A DNA stretch of 11,157 nt, from NCBI GenBank assembly GCA_964531735.1, contig CAZHGD010000216.1, forward strand, positions 1-11,157. Reading direction: 5' to 3'. The position numbers and the translations under genes were made by a program. The DNA comes from CAZHGD01 sp964531735 (lineage in GTDB: Bacteria > Armatimonadota > UBA10988). Below, piece after piece: positions 1 to 7,193 of the stretch. Each line of letters starts with the position of its first letter. The first letter of the stretch is position 1. The notes beneath the pieces were generated by a model. It saw only the letters and a list, made by a program, of their open reading frames with translations, made no database searches and was not told the DNA's origin.

Positions 1-1
1 G

Positions 2-1735
2 TTCGTGTTGCGGGCCAGTGCGGCGCCCGCGCCGCCGGACGAGGCCGACGCCGACGCGCTGCTCAGCGAGCTGCCGGCGCTGTACCAGGGCGCGCTGAGC
101 GCCGGCTCCTGGGCCGGCCAGCTCGTGGTGCAGCGCGCCGACTGGGGCTTGCCCGGTCTGGTCGACATCGCCGCGGCGCCGCCCGACCGGCTGGTGCAGG
201 ACGGCCTGCTGCAGCCGGCTGCGCCGCACCCCGACCTGTACCGCGAGACGCACCTGCGCCCGCACAGCGTCGCCGCGCTGGCCGGCGAGTACCTGCTGCT
301 GCCCGAACCGGCCCAACTGCGCCTGCAGGTCTACGCTGCCGTCGGCCGCGGGGCGCGCGGGATCCTCTACGACCACGCCGGTCACTTCGCCAGTGGTGCG
401 GCCGATCCAGCGTCGCCGTTCAGCGGCGCCGACCGAGCGCTCGAAGTCGCGCAGCTTGGCCAGGAGCTGAGCTGGTTCGAGCGCTTCATGGCCGCCGGCG
501 AGCCACTGTCGGCACCGGCGTTGCCCGACGGCGTGGCCGGCGGACTGCTGCGGTTGAACGACGAGTGGCTCCTGCTGCTCTGGCGCAACGCCCGGCTCGA
601 CACGCGCACCGTGGCCGGCGGCGTGGCACCGGCGTTCGAGATCGACCTGAAGCTGACCGCACCGGCCGACCTGCGGCAGTTCGACCTCGCGCCGGGCGGC
701 ATCGTCGAGCAGCTGGCCGACCTGCGACCGGGCGGCGTTCGCGTCGCGGTGCCCGAGCTGGACCTGACCCGAGCTTACCTGCTCTCGCCGCGTCCGCAGC
801 CGGAGCTGATGGCCACCGTGGCCCAAGCGCTGCCGGCCACGGTCGAGCGTGCCATCGCCTTGGCCGCGTGGCGGCGCCGCAAGGCCGAGTACACCATCGC
901 CCGGTTGGCGGAGAGCGGTCATGCGGCTGGTGCTGGTGAGCTGTTGGCCGGCGCCTACGGCGAGATCTACGACGCGGTGCAGGCGCAGTCGTACGGCTAC
1001 TTGAGCACCGCCCTCGACCTGGCTCGCGCCGCCGACCGCACGGTGCGCGAGGCGCAAGGCCGCGCGATGGCGCAGGCCATGAGCGAGCCGGCCACGGCTC
1101 AGGGAGAGCGGTTCCGCACCGCCTTCGCCAGTCTGCCGTGGCTGTGGCAGGCGCGCGAGCGCTTGCCCGACGGGGCACTCGACCTGGTGCCTGGCACGCC
1201 GCGGCGGCCGGACTGGTCAGGCGTGCCGCCCGGCGGCAGCCCCTTCGGCTGGACGGCGCTGGGCGGCCTGGATCAGACGGTGACCACACTGCAGGTACAG
1301 GCCGATGGCGCGGCCGGCCGGTGGTTGCGGTGGCAGCCACGGGGCAGCGATCCGGGCGCGCTGTATCTGCCGTTCACGCCGAGCGAGTCGATTAGCCTGA
1401 CCGCCCGGGTGCGCGTCGACGGCCGGCCGCGCACGGCGCGGATGATGCTCTTGGCGCCGGGCAGTTACCAGTCACCGGTGGGTGGCCTGGTCCTGGGTCC
1501 GGACGGCACCGTGAGCCTGACCGGCGGCTCAGCGACGGCGCCGCTGAGCACCGGCTGGCAGACCGCGGAGCTGAGCCTGCGGGGGCGCCGGCTCGAGGTG
1601 CGCTGGGCCGGGCAGTTGCTCGGCACCCTACCCGTCAGCGGCGCGGTGGGTGCGCTGGTGTTGGCCAAGCGCGCGGGCGACGATCCGGCCGCGCTCGACT
1701 TGGCCGAGTTGGTGCTGACGGCCGCGGCGCCCTGA
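2..1735 (+). CDS. Hypothetical glycosidase-like protein, C-terminal part (cut at left edge)
   Basis: The frame is open from base 2, so the gene almost certainly begins outside the window; the GTG at 5-7 has no ribosome binding site in view. About 577 residues are visible (numbered here from the GTG). Residues 90-170 resemble the end of a TIM-barrel glycosyl hydrolase: a segment reading RGARGILYDHAGHF (115-128) is like the strand that closes the barrel in beta-galactosidase-like and uncharacterised planctomycete glycosidases, but I see no assignable catalytic acid pair. Residues about 180-260 look like a beta-sandwich (LLLLWRN, FEIDLKL, RAYLLS). A helical stretch follows (about 280-390). Residues about 410-576 look like a LamG/jelly-roll domain, ending in alternating strands (TAELSLRGRRLEVRWAG). 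The protein is probably secreted or envelope-associated, but its N-terminus is missing. It stops 5 bp from the convergent RND gene. The coding frame is secure; the function is a guess. Confidence 0.75.
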   Translation, partial: FVLRASAAPAPPDEADADALLSELPALYQGALSAGSWAGQLVVQRADWGLPGLVDIAAAPPDRLVQDGLLQPAAPHPDLYRETHLRPHSVAALAGEYLLLPEPAQLRLQVYAAVGRGARGILYDHAGHFASGAADPASPFSGADRALEVAQLGQELSWFERFMAAGEPLSAPALPDGVAGGLLRLNDEWLLLLWRNARLDTRTVAGGVAPAFEIDLKLTAPADLRQFDLAPGGIVEQLADLRPGGVRVAVPELDLTRAYLLSPRPQPELMATVAQALPATVERAIALAAWRRRKAEYTIARLAESGHAAGAGELLAGAYGEIYDAVQAQSYGYLSTALDLARAADRTVREAQGRAMAQAMSEPATAQGERFRTAFASLPWLWQARERLPDGALDLVPGTPRRPDWSGVPPGGSPFGWTALGGLDQTVTTLQVQADGAAGRWLRWQPRGSDPGALYLPFTPSESISLTARVRVDGRPRTARMMLLAPGSYQSPVGGLVLGPDGTVSLTGGSATAPLSTGWQTAELSLRGRRLEVRWAGQLLGTLPVSGAVGALVLAKRAGDDPAALDLAELVLTAAAP

Positions 1736-1740
1736 CCGTC

Positions 1741-4700
1741 TCACTCCTCCGGCGTTTCGGTGCCGCCGCCTTTGCGGAAGACGATGGCGCGCACGCGCCG
1801 GCAGAAGGCGCTGCCGGCCACACCGTCCAGGACCACGTACAACACCGGCGCCGCCACCAGCGTCAGCAGCAGCGACAGCACCTGGCCGCCGACGATGACG
1901 CTCGAGCAGGTGCGGCTGGTGGCCGAGCCGGTTCCGCGTGACAGGACCAACGGCAACATGCCGGCGACAAACGCCAGGGTGGTCATCAGGATTGGCCGCA
2001 GCCGGTCCTTGGACGCCTGGACAGCGGCCTCGACGAGGCCCATGCCTTCCTCGCGGAGCTGGTTGGCGCGGTCGACCTGCAAGATGGCGTTCTTCTTCAC
2101 CACGCCGAGCAGCACCAGGATGCCGAGCATCGAGTAGCTGTTCAGCGAGTCGCCCGTGGCGATGATCGAGAGCAGCGCGAACGGGAAGGTCAGCGGCAAG
2201 GTGAACATGATCACCAGGGCGTGGACGAACGACTCGAACTGCGCCGACACGACCAGATACATGAACACGAACGAGAGCGCCGCGGCCATGGCGAAGTTGC
2301 GGAAGGTGCGGACCATCTCGCGCGCCTGGCCCATCTTCTCCCAGGTGTAGGCGGGGCCCATGTTGAGGTCTTTGAGGATCTTCTCGACCTCGTCGGTGAC
2401 GGTCTGCTGCGAGACGCCCTTGACGATGTTGACGCGCAAGGTGAACTGCCGCTGGCGGTTGAGCCGGTCGATCCGCGAGGGCGCCGGGCCTTCCACGAAC
2501 TTGACCACCTGGTCGAGCGTGACGGTGCTCTTGCGGCCGTCGAACTCGCTAGGCACGGTGAGCAGCGCCAGGCTCTGCGCGTCGCCGCGGTACTTGCGGT
2601 CGAGCCGCAGGTGGATTTCGTACTGCTCGCCGCCCTCGTCGTAGGCCGAGATCTTGTCGTCGCCGGCCACCGCCAGGCGCAGGGCCTGAGCGACCTCCTC
2701 GACCTTGACGCCCAGCGTGCTGGCCCGCGCGCGATCGATGAACACCGACAGCTCGGGCTTGCCCGCCACCAGCGTGCTGTCGGCGTCGGCCACCCCCGGG
2801 ATGCGCTTGGCGCGCGTCACGGCTTGCTGCGCAAACGAGACCAGCTTGTCCAGATCCGGTCCTTTCACGGCCACCTGCACCGCCGCGGTCTGGCCGCCGC
2901 CGCTGCTGGTGGTCTTCTGGACGCTGATGGTCAGCACCTTGGACTTCCACTTCGGGATGATCCGCTTGCGGGCCAGGTCCATGTTGGTGTACTGCGTGAC
3001 GCGCCGGTCGCGACGGTCCTCCACCTCGTTCATGCGCACGTACACGGTGCCCAGGTTGGCCGTCTTCTGCCCGTCGTCGCCGGCGGTACAGACGCACAGC
3101 TTGACCTCGGGCAGCAGCTTGCGCACGTCGTCGGCGATGCTCTCGATGACGGGCCGCGTGCCCTCGAGACTGGTGCCCTCCGGCGTGCGAACCACGATCT
3201 GGAACTGCGATTCATCGTCATCCGGCTGGTAGTTCTTGTTGGCCCAGTCGTAGAGCGGCCACGAACTGGCCAACGTCAAGCCGGCCACAATCAGCACCAC
3301 CGGCCAGATGCGCAGGCTGAAGTGCAGCAAACGACCATAGGCGTGTTCGACGCGCCCGAACCAGCCGCCCTTGGAGCCGCCGCCGCCGTGACCGTGCCCC
3401 TCGGCCTGGCGCGGCTCCAAGCGCAGCCAGCGCGAGCAGAGCATCGGCGTGGTCGAGAACGAGACCAGCATCGAGACGGCGATGGCGCCGGCCATGGTGA
3501 TGCCGAACGAGTACATGAAGCGGCCCATGATGCCGCTCATGAACGAGACCGGCAGGAACACCACGACCAACGAGATGGTGATGGCCAGCACGGCCAGGCC
3601 GATCTCCTTGGTGGCTCGGATGGTCGCGTCGATCGGCCCGAGGCCCTCCTCTTCCATGACGCGGAAGACGTTCTCCAGGACCACGATGGCGTCGTCGATG
3701 ACGATGCCGACCGAGAGGGTCAGCGCCAGGAGCGTGACCATGTTCTGCGTGAAATCGAAGCCCTTCATCAGGCCGAAGGTGGCGATGATGCTGGTCGGGA
3801 TGGCCAGGGCGGCGATGATGGTCGAGCGCCAGTTGGCCAGGAACAAGAAGACCACGATCACCGCCAGCAGCGAACCGAGGATGAGGTGTTCGCGCACGGC
3901 GTTGAGCGAACGCTCGATGTAGGTCGACTGGTCGCGGACGACGTCGATCCGGTAGCCGGCGGGCAACGATGCGGAGAGCTGAGCCACCCGCTGCTTGCTG
4001 GCGGCGATGACGTCGATGGTGTTGGCGTCCGACTGCTTGACGACGTTGACCAACACGGTCGGCCGGCCGTTGACGCTGGCGATGGTGGTGGCGCGCGCTT
4101 CACCGTCTTCCACCTCGGCGACGTCGCGGAGGAACACCTGCCGGCTGCCGAGGTTCTTGACCGCCAGATCGGCGAGCTGCTCGACCTTCGGCACCCGGCC
4201 CCGCGTGCGGAGCGACAGCTCGCGTTTGCCTTGCTCGATCAGTCCACCGGGCACCTGAGCATTCTGCGCTTCCAGCGCGTCGCTGATGTCGGCCGGACTC
4301 AGGTCGTAAGCGCGCAGCCGGTACGGATCGACCACCACGTTGATCTGCCGCTCGCGACCGCCGTACACCTGCACCTCGCCGACGCCGGACACCGACTCCA
4401 GGCGCCGCCGGACGACCTTGTCGACATACTCGTAGGTGTCGCGAATGGAGCCCGGCGAGCTGACGGCGAACGAGACCACCGGAGTCGAGCCGATATCGAA
4501 CTTGGAGACCACCGGTTCGAGCACGTCGGGTGGCAACTGCCGGCGGGCCAGGGCGACCTTCGCGCGCACCTCTTCGGCGGCGACGTCGACGTCTTTGCTC
4601 AGTTCGAACTGCATCGAGACCACGCACTGGCCGTCCGACGAGGTCGAGGTCAGGATCTCGATGCCGCTGACGGTGTTGACCCGGCGCTCGATCTTGTCGG

Positions 4701-4893
4701 TGACATCCGACTCGATCTCCTGCGGCGAGGCGCCGGGCAGTGAGACCGACACCGAGACGCGCGGGAAGTCGATCTTGGGCAGCCGGTCGACACCCAGGCC
4801 GGAGTAGGCCACGAGGCCGACCACCACCAGCGTCAGCGACAGAACCGTCGCGAAAACCGGGCGTTGAACGCAGATTCGCGCTAGAGTATGCAC
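1741..4893 (-). CDS. RND efflux transporter, HAE1 family (AcrB/MdtC-like inner-membrane pump)
   Basis: This is a proton-driven exporter of the inner membrane that would normally work in a tripartite complex with a periplasmic adaptor and a TolC-like channel. At 1050 residues it has the usual family length. TM1 is at about 14-34, followed by the typical start of the first porter domain (DRLPKIDFP, 36-44, then SLPGASPQEIESDV). TM4 carries the proton-relay aspartates D400 and D401 in GIVIDDAIVVLENV, equivalent to AcrB D407/D408. TM10 has VKKNAIL with K934 matching AcrB K940. The TM4 motif marks it as HAE1 (drug-type) rather than a heavy-metal pump. A Gly/His-rich cytoplasmic linker lies at 498-510, and a CxC pair (C600, C602) sits in the second periplasmic half. 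The start is GTG at 4893-4891, with AAGG seven bases upstream (4904-4901); it places TM1 correctly and no in-frame alternative is better. No adaptor or outer-membrane gene is adjacent. The substrate cannot be told. Confidence 0.97.
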   Translation of the reverse strand: MHTLARICVQRPVFATVLSLTLVVVGLVAYSGLGVDRLPKIDFPRVSVSVSLPGASPQEIESDVTDKIERRVNTVSGIEILTSTSSDGQCVVSMQFELSKDVDVAAEEVRAKVALARRQLPPDVLEPVVSKFDIGSTPVVSFAVSSPGSIRDTYEYVDKVVRRRLESVSGVGEVQVYGGRERQINVVVDPYRLRAYDLSPADISDALEAQNAQVPGGLIEQGKRELSLRTRGRVPKVEQLADLAVKNLGSRQVFLRDVAEVEDGEARATTIASVNGRPTVLVNVVKQSDANTIDVIAASKQRVAQLSASLPAGYRIDVVRDQSTYIERSLNAVREHLILGSLLAVIVVFLFLANWRSTIIAALAIPTSIIATFGLMKGFDFTQNMVTLLALTLSVGIVIDDAIVVLENVFRVMEEEGLGPIDATIRATKEIGLAVLAITISLVVVFLPVSFMSGIMGRFMYSFGITMAGAIAVSMLVSFSTTPMLCSRWLRLEPRQAEGHGHGGGGSKGGWFGRVEHAYGRLLHFSLRIWPVVLIVAGLTLASSWPLYDWANKNYQPDDDESQFQIVVRTPEGTSLEGTRPVIESIADDVRKLLPEVKLCVCTAGDDGQKTANLGTVYVRMNEVEDRRDRRVTQYTNMDLARKRIIPKWKSKVLTISVQKTTSSGGGQTAAVQVAVKGPDLDKLVSFAQQAVTRAKRIPGVADADSTLVAGKPELSVFIDRARASTLGVKVEEVAQALRLAVAGDDKISAYDEGGEQYEIHLRLDRKYRGDAQSLALLTVPSEFDGRKSTVTLDQVVKFVEGPAPSRIDRLNRQRQFTLRVNIVKGVSQQTVTDEVEKILKDLNMGPAYTWEKMGQAREMVRTFRNFAMAAALSFVFMYLVVSAQFESFVHALVIMFTLPLTFPFALLSIIATGDSLNSYSMLGILVLLGVVKKNAILQVDRANQLREEGMGLVEAAVQASKDRLRPILMTTLAFVAGMLPLVLSRGTGSATSRTCSSVIVGGQVLSLLLTLVAAPVLYVVLDGVAGSAFCRRVRAIVFRKGGGTETPEE

Positions 4894-4931
4894 CTTCTCA
4901 CCTTGCCATCAGCGCCCCTCGTCCGCCGGAT

Positions 4932-5017
4932 GACACCCCTCGCGCTCGCGGCAGGTGTCGGCGCCAGGGCCGCTGGCGGAGACGCCTCCGCCGAAGCGGG
5001 TAGTTCGGCCTCCGAAC
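4932..5017. repeat. Cluster of inverted repeats in the RND-motA divergent intergenic region
   Basis: Four perfect inverted repeats fall within 86 bp: GACACC 4932-4937 with GGTGTC 4954-4959; CGCCAG 4962-4967 with CTGGCG 4973-4978; GGCGGAG 4975-4981 with CTCCGCC 4986-4992 (four-base loop); and GTTCGG 5003-5008 with CCGAAC 5012-5017 (three-base loop). The second and third share bases 4975-4978, so the two stems exclude each other. The block lies in what would be the 5' leader of the RND gene (minus strand) and upstream of the motA promoter. It could be an intergenic palindromic repeat family, operators, or a structured leader; the window cannot decide. The rest of 4894-5116 shows only the motA promoter and the RND ribosome binding site. 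I found no convincing -35/-10 pair for the RND gene. Confidence 0.6.
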
Positions 5018-5052
5018 CGTGTCTCCTTGTTACGCCTGGCACTGACGCTCGC

Positions 5053-5079
5053 TTAAGTCTGGCCGCCAGTCGCCGATGG
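5053..5079 (+). promoter_or_regulatory. Sigma-28 (FliA)-type promoter for motAB
   Basis: The sequence reads TTAAGTCT at 5053-5060, exactly 11 bases, then GCCGATGG at 5072-5079. The enterobacterial FliA consensus is TAAAGTTT-N11-GCCGATAA, so each half matches at six of eight positions and the spacing is exact. The -10 half ends 37 bases before the motA ATG, which would give a 5' leader of about 30 bases. In E. coli, motAB belongs to the FliA-dependent late flagellar class, so the location is what one would expect. No competing sigma-70 promoter is evident. Confidence 0.75.
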
Positions 5080-5116
5080 ACTCGATAGTGGCGCGGCGCG
5101 CCCGGATGAAGCTGCC

Positions 5117-5908
5117 ATGGATCTCGCCAGTGTAATCGGCCTTGCAGGTGCGGGTCTGGTCGTCATCGTCACCATCATCATTGAAGGTGGCAACCCGCTC
5201 AGCTACATCAACGCCGCCGCGGCGTTGACGGCCATTGGCGGCTCGTGCATGGCGCTGATGCTGGCCTTCCCGCTCGAGGTGGTGATGAAGGCACCGAACG
5301 GCCTGAAGAAGGTGCTGTTCGGCGGCCACAGTGACCTGGTGGGCACGGTCAACACCCTGGTCGAGATGTGTACGGTGGTCCGCCGCGAAGGACTGCTGGC
5401 CCTCGATCCGATGGTCCAGCAGCTCCACGACCCGTTCTTCATCAAGGGCACGCAGTACGTGGTGGACGGCATGGACCCCGACGCCACGCGCGCGATCCTG
5501 CAGGCCGACCTGTCGGCCAAGAAACACCGCCACGCTGAGATCCGGGGCATGTTCGAGTTCCTCGGCAACGTGGCGCCGGGCTACGCGTTGGTGGGTACCT
5601 TGCTCGGTCTGGTGGCCATGTTGTCCAACCTGGACCCGGCCACGGTCGGCCACAAGATGGCTCTGGCCCTGCTGTGTACCTTCTACGGCTGCGGTCTGGC
5701 CAACGCCTTCTTCATGCCGGTGGCCAACAAGCTGAAGGTCAAGAGCGAGGAAGAGCTGTTCAGCTACCGCATCATCATGGAAGGGCTGCTGGGCATCCAG
5801 GCCGGTGACAACCCGCGCAACCTGGAAGATCGCCTGAAGGCCTACCTGCCATCCTCGCTGCGCGACAAGGTCGGTGGCGGTAGCGGCGCCCGGGCGGAGG
5901 CAGCCTGA
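5117..5908 (+). CDS. motA: Flagellar motor stator protein MotA
   Basis: MotA is the inner-membrane stator subunit that, with MotB, forms the ion channel and pushes on rotor protein FliG to make torque. The 263 residues are of normal length. Four membrane segments are visible (about 4-22, 30-51, 150-170, 183-203), with the large cytoplasmic loop between the second and third. P154 (in VAPGYALVGTLLGLVAML) and P201 correspond to the functional prolines P173 and P222 of E. coli MotA. The FliG-facing charge motif is VRREGLLALD: R89 aligns with E. coli R90, and D97 stands where E98 is found, a conservative change. The ATG at 5117 gives the expected N-terminus MDLASVIGLAGAG; the ribosome binding site is weak (GGA at 5104-5106). 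The stop at 5906-5908 shares its last base with the motB start, so the pair is translationally coupled. Ion type (proton or sodium) is not obvious. Confidence 0.96.
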   Translation: MDLASVIGLAGAGLVVIVTIIIEGGNPLSYINAAAALTAIGGSCMALMLAFPLEVVMKAPNGLKKVLFGGHSDLVGTVNTLVEMCTVVRREGLLALDPMVQQLHDPFFIKGTQYVVDGMDPDATRAILQADLSAKKHRHAEIRGMFEFLGNVAPGYALVGTLLGLVAMLSNLDPATVGHKMALALLCTFYGCGLANAFFMPVANKLKVKSEEELFSYRIIMEGLLGIQAGDNPRNLEDRLKAYLPSSLRDKVGGGSGARAEAA

Positions 5909-6888
5909 TGTCTGACGAAGAGGGCGGCGGCGGCGGTCACGGCGCAGTCTGGCTGGTCAGCTACGCCGACATGGTGACCCTGATCATGGCGTTCTTCATC
6001 GTCATGTACACCATGTCGCAGGTGGATGCCGAGAAGTTCCGCAAGCTGGCCCAGTCGATGCACACGGCGTTTGCGCCGCTCGGCTCGGACAACGGGCTGA
6101 TGGGTGGCCGCAAGTACCAGCCCGGCAGCGCCAGCCTGGTGATCGGCGGCAACGTCACACCGGCGCGGGCCACCGCGATCAACCCACACGCCAAGAAGAA
6201 GGACCCCAAGGGCCAGTCGCAGGCGACCCGGGATCTGTCGTCGGTGGTGGACAGCGTGGCCAAGCTGGCGCGCGACCTGAAGCTGACCAAGCAGGTCCAC
6301 ACCAAGATGACCGAACGGGGCGCGGTGATCTCGCTGGAGGAGACCGCCTCCAGCACCGGCGGCCTGGTGCCGTTCGAGAGTGGCAGCGCGGCCCTGAACG
6401 AGCCGTTCAAACGCCTGCTGGACCAGTTGGCGCCGATCCTGGCCCAGTCGACCTCCAAGATCGAGGTCCAGGGCCACACTGACCGGCGGCCGATCCGGAC
6501 CGCGGCCTACCCGAGCAACTGGGAGCTGAGTGCCGCGCGTGCCGGCAGTGTGGTGCGCTATCTGTCCGCCACGCACGCCATTGCCCCGCGCCAGTTCGTG
6601 TGCGCCGGCTTCGCCGACACGTTGCCGGCCAACAGCCTCGACACGCCCGAGGGCTGGGCACGCAACCGCCGCATTGAGATCGTGGTCACGCGGCAGCCGG
6701 TCGACGAGTACGACAAGTCCAGCCGCGCCGACTCCATCTCGAATCCCAAGGACATCACCGCCCCGGTGGGCCTGAACCTGGTGCCGACGCGCCTGCCCAA
6801 CGACCCGGCGTCACGCGAGCGCGACAACCAGGATCAGGGCAAGGCGTCGGGCGGGGCCTCTTCGGGCGAGCCCGCGGCGTCGCGCTGA
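5908..6888 (+). CDS. motB: Flagellar motor stator protein MotB (OmpA-like peptidoglycan-binding)
   Basis: MotB is the partner of MotA; it anchors the stator to peptidoglycan and carries the ion-binding aspartate. After a short Gly-rich cytoplasmic tail (residues 1-12) comes the single membrane helix WLVSYADMVTLIMAFFIVMY, in which D21 corresponds to E. coli D32. The region 38-60 would be the plug/linker. An OmpA-like domain spans about 140-262, with VPFESGSA (154-161), GHTDRRPI (189-196), NWELSAARA (204-212) and NRRIEIVV (253-260), the last three being the peptidoglycan-binding signature. A polar, probably disordered tail of about 64 residues follows; its last 18 codons lie opposite the 3' end of the convergent MazG-like gene. 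The start ATG overlaps the motA stop (TGATG). Total length of 326 is slightly long for MotB because of the tail. Confidence 0.96.
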   Translation: MSDEEGGGGGHGAVWLVSYADMVTLIMAFFIVMYTMSQVDAEKFRKLAQSMHTAFAPLGSDNGLMGGRKYQPGSASLVIGGNVTPARATAINPHAKKKDPKGQSQATRDLSSVVDSVAKLARDLKLTKQVHTKMTERGAVISLEETASSTGGLVPFESGSAALNEPFKRLLDQLAPILAQSTSKIEVQGHTDRRPIRTAAYPSNWELSAARAGSVVRYLSATHAIAPRQFVCAGFADTLPANSLDTPEGWARNRRIEIVVTRQPVDEYDKSSRADSISNPKDITAPVGLNLVPTRLPNDPASRERDNQDQGKASGGASSGEPAASR

Positions 6889-7193
6889 GCGGCCCACCGC
6901 CGCCAGGCGGCCCCGTCCCGCGCGGTGACCTTGGCCAGCGTCTGGCCAAACTGCTCCTGCAGGTCGACGCCTTGCTGATTGGCGATGACCAACAGCACCC
7001 ACAGCAGGTCGCCGAGCTCGCCCGGCAGATCGGCCTCGGTCGGTCGCGGCCGGTAGCCGCGGGTGCGCTGGAAGGCGGCGGCCAGCTCGCCGGCCTCTTC
7101 CATCAGGCGGGCCAGGTTGGCCCACTCGTCCCAGTAGCCGCCGTGCTCGCGGATCCAGCGGTCAACGGTCTGCTGTATCGCCGACAGGTCCAT
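6834..7193 (-). CDS. MazG/YpjD-like nucleotide pyrophosphohydrolase
   Basis: This 119-residue single-domain protein belongs to the all-alpha NTP pyrophosphatase superfamily, whose members hydrolyse (d)NTPs to the monophosphate and pyrophosphate, often as house-cleaning enzymes. The Mg-binding residues are all present: E32, E33 and E36 in LMEEAGELA, and E59 and D62 in GELGDLLWVLL. The N-terminal HGGYWDEWANLARLMEE, the conserved IANQQGVDLQE and the C-terminal RDGAAWRRW strongly recall the YpjD-type branch. ATG at 7193-7191 is preceded by GGGAG with a seven-base gap (7205-7201). The start lies 32 bases inside the upstream glycosyltransferase gene, implying co-transcription and coupling. The 3' end overlaps motB head-on by 55 bp and encodes a Pro/Ala-rich tail. 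The true substrate is unknown. Confidence 0.9.
   Translation of the reverse strand: MDLSAIQQTVDRWIREHGGYWDEWANLARLMEEAGELAAAFQRTRGYRPRPTEADLPGELGDLLWVLLVIANQQGVDLQEQFGQTLAKVTARDGAAWRRWAAQRDAAGSPEEAPPDALP

Noticed and set aside
486..1340. 284-codon minus-strand open frame inside the left-edge gene
   Set aside because: The product is almost wholly Arg, Ala, Pro and Gly, a typical GC-rich shadow; the plus-strand frame is open throughout and has protein-like composition.
2221..4743. 840-codon open frame on the plus strand, antisense to the RND gene
   Set aside because: It is a mirror of the RND codons in GC-rich DNA: the product is a low-complexity run rich in His, Asp, Arg, Gly and Ala with no domain, while the minus strand encodes a full, motif-complete transporter.
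5020..5060. Minus-strand sigma-70 promoter for the RND gene
   Set aside because: The best candidate pairs (for example TTAAGC with TAACAA) match at most half of the -10 consensus and were not good enough to report.
5030..5653. 207-codon minus-strand open frame opposite motA
   Set aside because: It is the antisense shadow of motA, rich in His, Gln and Arg, and spans the motA promoter.
6899..6911. Small hairpin GCCGC-CAG-GCGGC as a motB terminator
   Set aside because: Five GC pairs without a T-run, inside the MazG coding sequence; such stems are expected by chance at this base composition.
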